NCBI GenBank assembly: GCA_905215195.1
Contig: CAJMPF010000034.1
Span: 1 to 11,001, forward strand
Length of the DNA stretch: 11,001 nt
Reading direction: 5' to 3'
Origin: an uncultured bacterium
GTDB lineage: Bacteria > Actinomycetota > Coriobacteriia > Coriobacteriales > Coriobacteriaceae
In this document: positions 1 through 6,784 of the stretch, piece after piece
Numbering within the stretch: position 1 is the stretch's first letter
Layout of the letters: every line of letters begins with the position of its first letter
Program-made: the position numbers and the translations under genes
Notes under the pieces: model-generated
What the model was told of the DNA's origin: nothing
What the model saw: the letters and a program-made list of their open reading frames with translations, nothing else
Databases searched by the model: none

Positions 1-2
1 AT

Positions 3-227
3 GAGCCTTTGCTGATTGCCGAGGACTTCGCCTTCTATCAGCGCCATCTGCCGGGCGTGTTCTTCCTGCTGGGCACGGGCGTGCCGGAGGCGCAAGAAAA
101 CCCGATTGACGCTGATGGCTGCCCAGCCTATGCGATGAGCGCTCTTCACACTGATACTATGCTCTTTGATGAGGAAATTTTGCTCAAGGGCCTCGATGTC
201 TACAAACGATTGCTTGACTTGGAGTGA
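3..227 (+). CDS. M20-family amidohydrolase / peptidase, C-terminal fragment (5' end outside window)
   Basis: The reading frame is open from the window edge to TGA at 225-227, so about 74 C-terminal codons are visible and the start lies upstream. The tail has the hallmarks of M20 (M20D, hippurate-hydrolase-like) metallohydrolases: an AEDFAFY motif followed by PGVFFLLGTG, then ALHTDTMLFDEE. In the family the His of this last motif is a ligand of the dinuclear metal centre, and the chain ends with a short helix as here. Members hydrolyse N-acyl amino acids or aminobenzoyl conjugates in the cytoplasm; the substrate cannot be read from this fragment. The TTG at 9 is an internal Leu codon, not a start. 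The stop overlaps the next gene in a TGATG arrangement, which suggests one transcript. Confidence 0.85.
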   Translation, partial: EPLLIAEDFAFYQRHLPGVFFLLGTGVPEAQENPIDADGCPAYAMSALHTDTMLFDEEILLKGLDVYKRLLDLE

Positions 228-550
228 TGATGAAGCGCCGACAGACTGCCGTTTATAGTCCCGGTGGGTGTGGATGCGGCTTGTTGTTGCTTCCGGTTAT
301 TGCTGTGAGCATTGGTGTGATGTTTGCGCTTGCCGGGTTGGCAGCAGCGGCACTCGTGTTGCTGATTGCGGCCATTGGCGTGACGATTTGGCTCTGCCTC
401 AATCGCGAGCAACGCCGTGCCGACGGTAAAACCAATGTCGGCTGGGTCGTATTCCTGGTCATTGCGTACCCGCTGAGTGTCAGCTACCTGGTGTTCTTTG
501 TTCTGTTGATGATCAGTACCTTTACCGGGGAATCCGTCACGGTGGGATAG
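227..550 (+). CDS. small three-helix membrane protein, unknown function
   Basis: 107 residues if the ATG at 227 is used; an adjacent ATG at 230 and a GTG at 224 are alternatives. The ATG at 227 overlaps the upstream TGA by one base, and a GGAG at 221-224 precedes it, so translation is probably coupled to the amidohydrolase. The N-terminus is basic (MMKRR), followed by a Gly/Cys-rich GGCGCG patch, two closely spaced hydrophobic segments (about residues 17-36 and 37-57), a charged loop NREQRRADGKTN (59-70) and a third hydrophobic segment (73-97). No enzymatic motif is visible and I do not recognise the family. It is probably an integral membrane protein cotranscribed with the upstream gene. Confidence 0.7.
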   Translation: MMKRRQTAVYSPGGCGCGLLLLPVIAVSIGVMFALAGLAAAALVLLIAAIGVTIWLCLNREQRRADGKTNVGWVVFLVIAYPLSVSYLVFFVLLMISTFTGESVTVG

Positions 551-580
551 GCTCCGATTTACTTCATGAGGGTGAAGCGA

Positions 581-608
581 GGGACGGACTCTGAATGAAC
601 AGCGTCCC
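581..608. terminator. hairpin between convergent genes
   Basis: GGGACG (581-586) pairs with CGTCCC (603-608), with an inner CTG/CAG step around AATGAA and a 4-nt bulge. It lies between the + gene ending at 550 and the - gene ending at 612. There is no clear T-tract, so its role as a terminator for either gene is likely but weak. Confidence 0.4.
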
Positions 609-611
609 ATA

Positions 612-935
612 TCAATAAGTTTCATTCGTTGTATGGCAATCCGAATGTGCAAGCGTTTGGCGCGAGAGCACCGCCGCCAGCAGCGCAGGGATACAGGTCG
701 CAATCGCCAGCTCCCGTTCCAGCTCATCGCAAAAGCGCGTCAACGTCGCGCCTGACCACAGGCATGCCCCTTCGAGCTTATGGGCGTACCCGATGCGGCA
801 GCTATGCTTTTCGACACACGGCGTGAGTTTGTCGATCTTGAGCTCAATAGCCGCGCGGCTGCGCGGGTCGGACGCGATCGCCCCGATCAGCGTCACGACG
901 CCGCCGCCGATGAGCGCCACCACAATAGATTCCAT
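612..935 (-). CDS. small holin-like membrane protein
   Basis: 107 residues from the ATG at 935. That start is chosen because a near-perfect GGAGG lies 6 nt upstream on the minus strand; the longer frame to 992 lacks such a site. The protein opens with a hydrophobic segment (MESIVVALIGGGVVTLIGAI, 1-20), followed by a short helix with IELKIDKLTPCVEKH (30-44). This arrangement, one N-terminal membrane helix then an amphipathic KID-LT-xVxKH stretch, is what I associate with small phage holin-like proteins of Gram-positive bacteria. From about residue 60 the sequence stops resembling that pattern and is rich in Cys, His and Leu, so the C-terminal half could be frameshifted or degenerate. No other phage genes flank it. 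Function is inferred from resemblance only. Confidence 0.5.
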   Translation of the reverse strand: MESIVVALIGGGVVTLIGAIASDPRSRAAIELKIDKLTPCVEKHSCRIGYAHKLEGACLWSGATLTRFCDELERELAIATCIPALLAAVLSRQTLAHSDCHTTNETY

Positions 936-995
936 AAGGACCTCCCAACAGGATATAGGCCAACTTGCGAGCCCATCATCCGCTATGGTCATAAA

Positions 996-1010
996 TCAGC
1001 TGACAGCTGA
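996..1010. promoter_or_regulatory. perfect 15-nt palindrome, possible operator
   Basis: TCAGCTGACAGCTGA is a perfect 7+1+7 inverted repeat. It lies between the divergent genes starting at 935 (-) and 1114 (+), just upstream of AT-rich TATAAA (1019-1024). The position suits an operator, but no regulator is encoded nearby and the promoter spacing is not convincing. Confidence 0.35.
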
Positions 1011-1113
1011 ATCATCGCTATAAAACGCGAGCTAAAATGTCCAAAAAATGATGGACGGTTCTCAGAATTTGCAAGGGTTACTGAGAAAGCAAAGCTGCGA
1101 GAAAGGAAGAGGC

Positions 1114-1870
1114 ATGGCTAAGAAGACGGAAGAGAAAGAAACGGTTGGAAAGACCAAAGGCTTCGAGATACCCATCGACGAGGAGTCGGCCGGCAAGGTG
1201 CTCGATGCCATCTACAGGAGCGCGCTGAACGGCGTCTCTAAGGTGAGTCGTTCAGTCGACGAGATGGTTGCTGACTACATGGGGAAGGCGAAGTCACCCG
1301 ATGAAGCCGCGAAGGCACTCGCAAAGTGGCAGGTCATGAAGTGCGGAACTTCGGGATTCGTCACCGGGCTTGGGGGGCTTGATTACGCTTCCAGTCGCCA
1401 TTCCCGCGAACATAAGCAGCGTTATGTACGTCCAGATGCGCATGATCGCCTGCATCGCGAAGATGGGTGGCTATGACGTCACGTCCGACCAAGTCCAGAC
1501 GATGGTATACATGTGCCTCACAGGTACGACGATGAGCGATCTGGTCAAAATAGGGCTCATCAAGACCGGGACCAAGTCGCTTGAGGCTGCAATCAAGAAG
1601 ATTCCAGGCGCGGCGCTCGTGAAGATCAACCAGAAGATCGGCTTCAGATTTATCACGAAGTTCGGCGAGAAAGGCATCATTAACCTCGGGAAAATGCTGC
1701 CCCTCGCCGGCGGCGTGATTGGCGGCGGCGTGGACGTGGCATCGACGAGCATCATTGCTAAGAACGCCATCAGGATGTTCATGGAGGGCGAGAATCCCGA
1801 TGGAACCCTGCCCACTGAAGCGGAGGTCGAAAGCATCGAAGACGTTGAGGTGGAAAGCGACCTGCTTTAG
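1114..1870 (+). pseudogene. EcsC-family protein gene, interrupted by a +1 frameshift in a G6 tract
   Basis: The gene starts at the ATG at 1114, preceded by AGGAAGAGG, and is in frame 1 to GFVTGLGGL. The family sequence then continues in frame 2 (ITLPVAIPANISSVMYVQMR) to the TAG at 1868-1870. The break is at GGGGGG (1372-1377). Removing one G gives an uninterrupted protein of about 251 residues reading TGLGGLITLPVAIP, which matches the conserved N-terminal part of the EcsC domain. The frame as given runs on to a stop at 1476. The rest has a GTKSLEAAIKKIPGAALVKINQ helix region, a glycine-rich hydrophobic segment (PLAGGVIGGGVDVAST) and an acidic tail. EcsC proteins are membrane-associated, and the biochemical role is unsettled. 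The lesion could be a sequencing error, a true mutation, or slippage-based switching. Confidence 0.8.
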
Positions 1871-2031
1871 CCCTTGTTACACGCTCCGCACCCCATCGCC
1901 TGGCCTATGCCGCAGGGGCTGCCCGGCTGTTGTGCGTCATCCGCGCCGAGTGCTGCTTCCTTCCAAGTGCCTCTAGAGCGGTGAGTTGTGTGCCTGCGCC
2001 CGTGCTCCCCGCAGATTAGTCTCAGGGTGGA
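1871..2031. other. 161-bp intergenic stretch without a recognisable gene
   Basis: The stretch is GC-rich and contains several short inverted repeats, such as GCCGCAGGGGCTGCCCGGC near 1909. No convincing ORF, terminator with a T-tract or promoter was identified. Confidence 0.4.
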
Positions 2032-2421
2032 TTGCCGTTGGTGCCTGAGCGCCCGAGTCTACTCTTCCGCATTCCCGACACCTTTGGGCGCATTTGGAAC
2101 GCGTTCGTCTATCTTTCGCCATTTGTTTTCTTTGTCGGAAGCCATGTTGCCGTTTTTCATCCCACGGGCGCCAACCAAAACTACCCGATGTGGTTTCTCG
2201 CGATTGAGTATTTTATCTTCGTCGACGGTCTCGTAGTGCTCATTCATTTTGTGTTGTTCGATAAACGCCGCCTTCGCCGGCGGTTTGAGCTACTCGATAG
2301 ATATCGCGGTAAAAAGCTTGCAAAGCTCTGTCTCAAGGCTATGGATGTGCTCTTGTTGGCAATGACTATCATTGTTGCCATCGCAAATGCGACCGGCGTC
2401 GTCGATACCTCCGCTACCTAA
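2032..2421 (+). CDS. small membrane protein with three predicted helices, unknown function
   Basis: 129 residues if it starts at the TTG at 2032; TTG at 2038 or GTG at 2041 would remove 2 or 3 residues and lie better spaced from the AGGGTGG at 2024-2030. An in-frame TAG at 2017 limits upstream extension. Hydrophobic segments lie at about residues 21-42, 52-76 and 102-121. A strongly basic loop (DKRRLRRRFELLDRYRGKK, about 77-95) between segments 2 and 3 suggests a cytoplasmic loop. No known motif is visible. The frame ends a few bases before a strong terminator, which supports it as a real transcribed gene. I cannot assign a family. Confidence 0.55.
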   Translation: MPLVPERPSLLFRIPDTFGRIWNAFVYLSPFVFFVGSHVAVFHPTGANQNYPMWFLAIEYFIFVDGLVVLIHFVLFDKRRLRRRFELLDRYRGKKLAKLCLKAMDVLLLAMTIIVAIANATGVVDTSAT

Positions 2422-2425
2422 AAGA

Positions 2426-2449
2426 AAAGGGCCCCGTTTGGGGCCCTTT
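2426..2449. terminator. bidirectional intrinsic terminator
   Basis: AAAGGGCCCC (2426-2435) and GGGGCCCTTT (2440-2449) form a perfect 10-bp stem with a GTTT loop. It sits between the convergent genes ending at 2421 (+) and 2469 (-), with A/T runs on the flanks for both directions. Confidence 0.9.
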
Positions 2450-2468
2450 GCAGTTGAGGCTTGCGAGC

Positions 2469-3602
2469 CTAAATGCGGTTCATCTGGGAAGCAACCTTGT
2501 TGTACCAGTCCTGCCACGTAGGCGGGCAGTATTTTTTGGCGGCTGCCGGGGTAAGCGTGGAGCCATAGTTGGCGCCCAGGTAGGCAACGTGGGCGGAGAC
2601 ACCCTCGCTCCAGCTACCAAAGCTTCGCCAGCCGCCGCCGCGGGCGCTCCAGCCCCAGGCGTTATAGGAGCCGGCACAATAGAGGCCCTTGCTGCTTTCG
2701 ATGCAGGCGATGGCGGGAGACCAGCGGGGATCGACGCCGGAGTTCCAGGCGGCGACGGCAAAGTTGTAGCCCTGGCCTGCCATAGGGGAGCCGGCAAGGT
2801 AGTTGTCGATGCGGCTCGTCCACTCGTTAATGAACGAGTCGTAATCGGAGTTACCGCTGTTCGAGCTGTTCAGCGTGGTGTCGATGGTGGTGTTGGTGTT
2901 GTTGGCCTGACTGTTGGAGTTGTTGCCGCTTACGCCCTCGCCCGAGATCTTCTCGGCGGCAGCGGCCTTGTCTGCCTCGAGTTTGGCCAGCTCCGCGGCA
3001 TTTTCCTGCTCGGCCTTTGCCTGCGCCTCGCTGCGGAGCTGCTGAGCCTGCGCCAACGCATCCTCGGCATTTTTCTGCTCGCCCTCGAGTTGAGACTTGG
3101 CCTGATCGAGCTCGGTTTTGTTCTGCTCGAGCTCGGTTTGCATCTTGTTAAGCTCTTCGATCTCGTCGACGCTCGAGCTCGTAATCTGGTTGGTGTATTT
3201 GCAGGTGGTGATAAAGTCACCCAAGCTCTGCGTGTTCACCAGGAAGCTCACGATGGGGCTGGTGCCCTTCTGGTACTTATACAGATCGCGCATGGCGGAG
3301 CTTGCCTTGGCCTGCTGCTCGGGTAGCTCGGCCTCAATCTTATCGATGTTCGCCTCATTGGAGTCGATCTGCTTTTGCAGATCCTCGAGCTTGGTGCGGG
3401 CGTCGTTATAGGCGCTCGTAGCGTCCTCGATTTTTTTCTGGGCGGCGGAAAGCTGATCCTGCGTTGCCTGCGAGGCGGCATAGGCCGCGACGGGGGAGAG
3501 CATCGGCGTGGCCGTCAGCGCAACAGCGAGCGCGGCGCTCGTGATAATGCGAGCCGGCTTCGACGCGATGAGCGCTGCGGTGCGATGGTTCGAATGCTGC
3601 AT
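2469..3602 (-). CDS. secreted cell-wall protein: PcsB/CwlO-like coiled coil plus C-terminal lysozyme-like domain
   Basis: 377 residues from the ATG at 3602, with GAGGG 5 nt upstream; a TTG at 3617 would add five residues but has no ribosome site. Residues 1-42 form a long signal peptide (basic start, hydrophobic core, AYA-AS cleavage site). Residues 43-110 and 145-220 are long Ala/Glu/Gln/Lys coiled coils, separated by a segment (110-142) with LYKYQKG-SPIVSFLVNTQSLGDF. This is the hallmark of the PcsB/CwlO N-terminal domain, which in other bacteria contacts the FtsEX division complex. A Ser/Asn/Thr linker (222-252) leads to residues 255-377, which resemble lysozyme- or glucosaminidase-like domains: IACIESSKG with candidate catalytic Glu302, then YNAWGW, GSWSEGV and KYCP. 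It probably cleaves or remodels peptidoglycan outside the cell. The usual CHAP or NlpC/P60 endopeptidase domain of PcsB relatives is absent. Confidence 0.8.
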   Translation of the reverse strand: MQHSNHRTAALIASKPARIITSAALAVALTATPMLSPVAAYAASQATQDQLSAAQKKIEDATSAYNDARTKLEDLQKQIDSNEANIDKIEAELPEQQAKASSAMRDLYKYQKGTSPIVSFLVNTQSLGDFITTCKYTNQITSSSVDEIEELNKMQTELEQNKTELDQAKSQLEGEQKNAEDALAQAQQLRSEAQAKAEQENAAELAKLEADKAAAAEKISGEGVSGNNSNSQANNTNTTIDTTLNSSNSGNSDYDSFINEWTSRIDNYLAGSPMAGQGYNFAVAAWNSGVDPRWSPAIACIESSKGLYCAGSYNAWGWSARGGGWRSFGSWSEGVSAHVAYLGANYGSTLTPAAAKKYCPPTWQDWYNKVASQMNRI

Positions 3603-3663
3603 CCAGTCCCTCTGCAATCAATCGTAGGTTATTGGTCGAGGTGTATTCTACTACTGCTTTCGA

Positions 3664-3711
3664 CCTCAACTTGAACCTTAAAGGTTTCAAAGGGTCAAGT
3701 TAAACTTGAGG
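3664..3711. promoter_or_regulatory. nested dyads resembling MerR/SoxR-type operators
   Basis: This 48-nt stretch begins with CCTCAA and ends with TTGAGG. Inside are two perfect palindromes: AACCTTAAAGGTT (3674-3686) and TCAAGTTAAACTTGA (3695-3709). The second, with its GAGG flank, resembles the SoxR box half-sites (CCTCAAGTT/AACTTGAGG) but has one extra central base and a GG in place of CC on the left. It lies about 60-110 nt upstream of the cell-wall gene start on the minus strand. A regulatory role is likely; the regulator is unknown. Confidence 0.45.
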
Positions 3712-3776
3712 CTTTGGCTTTGACCTGCAGTTATAGCGAATTGTTGAGAAACCATAGAGTTCAACTTTAACGTTAC

Positions 3777-3847
3777 GGAACCCTGCTTGTGAGGGCTTTT
3801 GGCTGTAAAAGTTACCCTCACGTGGGGTTTTGCAACTACAGGGTTCC
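3777..3847. repeat. 71-nt two-tier inverted repeat over the 3' end of the MOSC gene
   Basis: The outer arms GGAACCCTG (3777-3785) and CAGGGTTCC (3839-3847) are perfect complements. Inside them, GTGAGGG (3789-3795) pairs with CCCTCAC (3815-3821), and CTTTT (3796-3800) pairs with AAAAG (3807-3811) around a GGCTGT loop. The outer left-hand RNA arm (minus strand) consists of the last codons of the MOSC gene. It probably works as a transcription end or processing signal, although there is no U-tract after the stem. Confidence 0.55.
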
Positions 3848-4468
3848 TTCGCGACGAGCCTGCTCCACCTCTTTGAGTGCCTCGGCGGGAGTGAAGGAAC
3901 AGGTGCCATCGCCGAGCTTAATCACCTGTATGTCGTCACCGATGTGGACTTCTCCGCCCTGCAGCACGACGCCAAAAATGCCCTCGTGAGGGAAGATGCA
4001 GTCGCCGGCGAGATAGTAGATGGCACAGCGGGTGTGGCAGACTTTGCCGATCTGGCTGATTTCGACGAGTACTTCGCTGCCGAGCTTGAGCTGCGTGCCC
4101 AAGGGGAGTGAGAGCAGGTTGATACCCTGGGTGGTGAAGTTCTCTCCAAAGTCGCCCTCGCACACATCGAGCCCGCGTGTCCGTGCCGTATTGATGGACT
4201 CCGCTGCCAAAAACGAGACTTGGCGGTGCCAATGTCCGGCGTGCGCATCGGAGGCAAGACCAAATTGCTCGATGACGGTGTCGTGCCCATCGGCGACGGG
4301 TGTTTTGCGCGTTCCCTTGCGCGCCGATGTGTTGATTGAGACGATGCGGGCGGACCCGCTGTAAGCATCGTCTGCCGTGCGCAGAGGAGCGGTCGTTTGT
4401 GCACGTTCCGTCAGTTCGCGCCTTGCGGCGTTGAGGATGGGGTTATCGGTCGGATGGTCTTGGGGCAC
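3836..4468 (-). CDS. MOSC domain-containing protein
   Basis: 210 residues from a GTG at 4468; no in-frame ATG exists, and AAAGG lies about 8 nt upstream. Residues 41-185 are a MOSC domain, named for the molybdenum cofactor sulfurase C-terminus. Visible signatures are the SARKGTRK entry motif (48-55), GLASDAHAGHWHRQVS (70-85), EGDFGENFTTQGI (104-116), ISQIGKVCHTRCAIY (137-151) and GDCIFPHEGIF (155-165). Cys144 and Cys148 are candidates for the conserved family cysteine that carries or transfers sulfur. Stand-alone MOSC proteins are linked to molybdenum enzyme maturation or N-hydroxylated substrate reduction. Residues 1-40 are an extra N-terminal extension of unknown role. No other molybdenum cofactor genes lie in the window, so the substrate remains open. 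Confidence 0.85.
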   Translation of the reverse strand: MPQDHPTDNPILNAARRELTERAQTTAPLRTADDAYSGSARIVSINTSARKGTRKTPVADGHDTVIEQFGLASDAHAGHWHRQVSFLAAESINTARTRGLDVCEGDFGENFTTQGINLLSLPLGTQLKLGSEVLVEISQIGKVCHTRCAIYYLAGDCIFPHEGIFGVVLQGGEVHIGDDIQVIKLGDGTCSFTPAEALKEVEQARREGTL

Positions 4469-4605
4469 GCGTGCGCCTTTCGCTCGAGGATATCGATATG
4501 CTGAATCCTACAACAACGGTGGGTTCACTGCCGGGTGTCATACACCGGTGAGCGCCGTCCCCATCGCTGGATGCTCGCGCCGATTGCCATAGATACGGTG
4601 GAGCT

Positions 4606-4664
4606 TTGGGTACCGGCGGCTCGGCACGCTAAAATAGAACGGTTGCTCAAAGACCGCCCGTTCT
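4606..4664 (+). promoter_or_regulatory. candidate promoter and overlapping dyad upstream of the ligase gene
   Basis: TAAAAT (4630-4635) is a reasonable -10, with a weak TTGGGT (4606-4611) 18 nt upstream as -35. Immediately downstream, AGAACGG (4636-4642) and CCGTTCT (4658-4664) form a perfect 7-bp dyad that would cover the start of transcription, so it could be an operator or 5' hairpin. The ribosome site AGGAAG lies at 4680-4685. Confidence 0.45.
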
Positions 4665-4690
4665 GGGGCAGTTCTAGATAGGAAGTTTCC

Positions 4691-5947
4691 ATGGCATTGC
4701 AGTTTACAGAGCGCGAGTTTATCCCCGTGCTGCTCGGCGGCGACATCAACGCGTACTCGGTGGCGCGCGCTTTCTACGAGGAGTATCAGGTTAAGAGCCT
4801 GGTCTTTGGTAAGTACCAGACCGGCCCCGCGTATCGCAGCCAGATTATCGATTACACGCCCAACGTGGATATCGATACCATGCCGGTCATGATCGAGACC
4901 GTTAACGGCGTCGCACAGGCCAATCCTGATAAGAAGATTATTCTCATGGGCTGCGGCGACAACTATGTCGCGCTTGCCGCGCAGGCTCAGGACGCCGGTC
5001 AGCTTGCCTCGAACGTCATCGCGCCCTATGCGCCCTACAGCATGCTCGAGCAGTGCCAGAAGAAGGAGATCTTCTACGAGCTGTGCGAGAAGCACGGTGT
5101 GCCCTATCCGCACACGTTTACCTTTACCATGGCGATGCTCAACGCCCAGGGCGAGGCTTCCGCCGAGGTGCTCGACCAGATCGACTTCCCCTTCCCGATG
5201 ATTCTGAAGCCCTCTGACGGCATCATGTGGTGGGAGCACGAGTTCGAGGGCCAAAAGAAGGCCTACGAGATTGCCGATCGCGCCGAGCTGGAGAAGGTCA
5301 TTCGCGATGTGTACGCGAGCGGCTACACCGACGACCTCATCTTGCAGGACCGCGTGCCCGGCAACGACGAGTACATGCGCGTGCTTACCAGTTATTCCGA
5401 CCGCAACGGCAAGGTTCGCATGATGTGCCTGGGTCACGTGCTGCTCGAGGAGCATCAGCCCCATGGTGTCGGCAACCATGCCTGCATCATCACTGAGCCC
5501 AACGACGAGCTCATGGATGGCGTGCGCAAGCTGCTTGAGGACCTTAAGTTTACGGGCTTCTCCAACTTCGACGTCAAGTACGACGAGCGCGACGGCTCGT
5601 TTAAGTTCTTCGACTTCAATACGCGTCAGGGACGCAGTAATTACTATGTCACCAATAGCGGCTTTAACGTTGCTAAATACGTGGTGGATGAGTACGTCTA
5701 TAACCGTCCGTTTGAGCCGGAATTTGTGACGGCACAGGACGAGGCCCTGTGGATGGTTGTTCCTATGGGCGTCGTTGACAAGTATGTCAAGGACCCCGAG
5801 CTGCGTGCGAAGGCACACCGTCTGGCCAAGGAGGGCAAGGCTGCCGATCCTTCGTTTATGAAGGGTGATTTTGTCTTTAACCGCTGGTTGCGCATGTGGC
5901 ACACCAAGCTGCGTCACTTTAAGCTGTTCAAGACGTATTACAAGTAG
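4691..5947 (+). CDS. ATP-grasp carboxylate-amine ligase, probable D-aspartate ligase of peptidoglycan synthesis
   Basis: 418 residues from the ATG at 4691 with AGGAAG 5 nt upstream. The N-terminal domain (about 1-120) starts EFIPVLLGGDINAYSVARAF. The ATP-grasp region follows: FPMILKPSDG (168-177, with Lys173 as candidate ATP-binding residue), the DLILQDRVPGNDEYMR stretch (215-230), and FFDFNTRQGRSNY (306-318), which carries the Asp/Asn/Arg metal- and phosphate-binding residues of the fold. The last ~80 residues are a basic C-terminal extension. The architecture and length fit D-aspartate ligases of the Asl type (Enterococcus faecium, lactococci), which add D-Asp to the diamino acid of the stem peptide using ATP. 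The downstream racemase, which would supply D-Asp, strongly supports this. Other amino acid ligations remain possible because ATP-grasp substrates are hard to read from sequence. Confidence 0.75.
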   Translation: MALQFTEREFIPVLLGGDINAYSVARAFYEEYQVKSLVFGKYQTGPAYRSQIIDYTPNVDIDTMPVMIETVNGVAQANPDKKIILMGCGDNYVALAAQAQDAGQLASNVIAPYAPYSMLEQCQKKEIFYELCEKHGVPYPHTFTFTMAMLNAQGEASAEVLDQIDFPFPMILKPSDGIMWWEHEFEGQKKAYEIADRAELEKVIRDVYASGYTDDLILQDRVPGNDEYMRVLTSYSDRNGKVRMMCLGHVLLEEHQPHGVGNHACIITEPNDELMDGVRKLLEDLKFTGFSNFDVKYDERDGSFKFFDFNTRQGRSNYYVTNSGFNVAKYVVDEYVYNRPFEPEFVTAQDEALWMVVPMGVVDKYVKDPELRAKAHRLAKEGKAADPSFMKGDFVFNRWLRMWHTKLRHFKLFKTYYK

Positions 5948-5956
5948 ATGAGCGCG

Positions 5957-5986
5957 GCGCCCGCCCGGTTTGCATCGGACGGGCGC
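5957..5986 (+). repeat. GC-rich hairpin between ligase and racemase genes
   Basis: GCGCCCGCCCG (5957-5967) pairs with CGGACGGGCGC (5976-5986), 10 of 11 positions, around an 8-nt loop. No T-tract follows. It may stabilise the upstream mRNA or reduce read-through between the two genes. Confidence 0.55.
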
Positions 5987-6031
5987 GGGTATGATGCGAG
6001 CAATTGCATGGGCGTCACCAAGGAGGCGGCG

Positions 6032-6778
6032 ATGGAAAAGCTGGGAGTTATCGGCGGCATGGGCGCCGAGGCTACGTCGTATTACTACGACCAGGTCGTG
6101 CGCCATACGGCTGCTACCTGTGATCAGGAGCATATCGACATGGTGGTGCTTTCCAAGTCGACCATGCCCGATCGTACGCTGGCCATCAAGACCGGCGAGC
6201 ATGCCGAGCTGCTGGCGACCATGAAGGAGTGCGCCCAGGCGCTCGAGACGCTAGGTTGCGCGCACATTGCCATTCCCTGCAACACGTCGCACTACTTTTA
6301 CAATCAGATTCAGTCGTTTACCAAGGTGCCGATTATCCACATGCCGCGTGAGTCGGTGCGCTATGCCCTGGCGGGCGCGGTGATGGGGGAGTGCGAGTTC
6401 GATCCCAACCTGAGCATGCCGTCCGAGCCGGTGCGCAAGATCGGCATCATGGGCACCGACGGCACCGTGGGTGCCGGCGTCTATGGGCGCGAGTGCGAGG
6501 CCGCGGGCGTCGAGGTCGTCTATCCCAGCGAGAAGCGCCAGGCCGATGTAATGTCGCTGATTTATGATGACGTGAAGGCCGGACGCGAGCCCGATATGGA
6601 TAAGTTCGACCGCGTGATGTGGGAGTTCGCCCGCTGCGGCTGCGATCGCGTCATTCTGGCCTGCACAGAGCTCTCGGTGCTGCAGAAGTACCGCGAGATG
6701 CCCGAGATCACCCTTGACGCCATGGACGTCCTGGTGCGCGAATCCATCATCCGCAGCGGCGCCCTCTACCGCCTATAA
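6032..6778 (+). CDS. aspartate/glutamate racemase family protein, probable aspartate racemase
   Basis: 248 residues from the ATG at 6032, selected over the in-frame ATG at 5948 because AAGGAGG lies 6 nt before it and because the family motif LGVIGGMGAEATSYYY starts right there. Cofactor-independent Asp/Glu racemases use two cysteines as acid and base; both are present, Cys83 in IPCNTSHYF and Cys211 in LACTELSVL. The MPDRT motif near residue 45 and the LETLGCAHIAIPCNT core also match. It should interconvert L- and D-aspartate in the cytoplasm; glutamate is less likely, since the cell-wall glutamate racemase (MurI) has different motifs. It follows the ATP-grasp ligase by 84 nt on the same strand, so the pair likely makes D-Asp and attaches it to peptidoglycan precursors. 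Confidence 0.85.
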   Translation: MEKLGVIGGMGAEATSYYYDQVVRHTAATCDQEHIDMVVLSKSTMPDRTLAIKTGEHAELLATMKECAQALETLGCAHIAIPCNTSHYFYNQIQSFTKVPIIHMPRESVRYALAGAVMGECEFDPNLSMPSEPVRKIGIMGTDGTVGAGVYGRECEAAGVEVVYPSEKRQADVMSLIYDDVKAGREPDMDKFDRVMWEFARCGCDRVILACTELSVLQKYREMPEITLDAMDVLVRESIIRSGALYRL

Positions 6779-6784
6779 CCCTCG

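Noticed and set aside
200..727. 175-codon open frame on the minus strand
   Set aside because: It crosses the intergenic gap and overlaps two better supported genes on different frames; composition is shadow-like.
2448..3326. 292-codon open frame on the plus strand
   Set aside because: It lies opposite the coiled-coil cell-wall gene; its Gly/Val/Leu repeats mirror the Ala/Glu/Gln-rich codons of that gene.
3693..3711. A true SoxR box
   Set aside because: The half-sites match in part, but the centre has one extra base and the left flank is GG rather than CC, and no soxR-like gene is present. It is kept only as a MerR/SoxR-like dyad.
5948..6031. N-terminal extension of the racemase from the ATG at 5948
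   Set aside because: It would translate through a GC-rich hairpin, has no ribosome site, and the family motif begins at the ATG at 6032, which has AAGGAGG.
4538..6202. 554-codon open frame on the minus strand
   Set aside because: It is antisense to the ATP-grasp ligase and racemase, which have clear family motifs and ribosome sites. The translation has a low-complexity His/Val/Leu-rich pattern typical of the reverse of GC-rich coding DNA.
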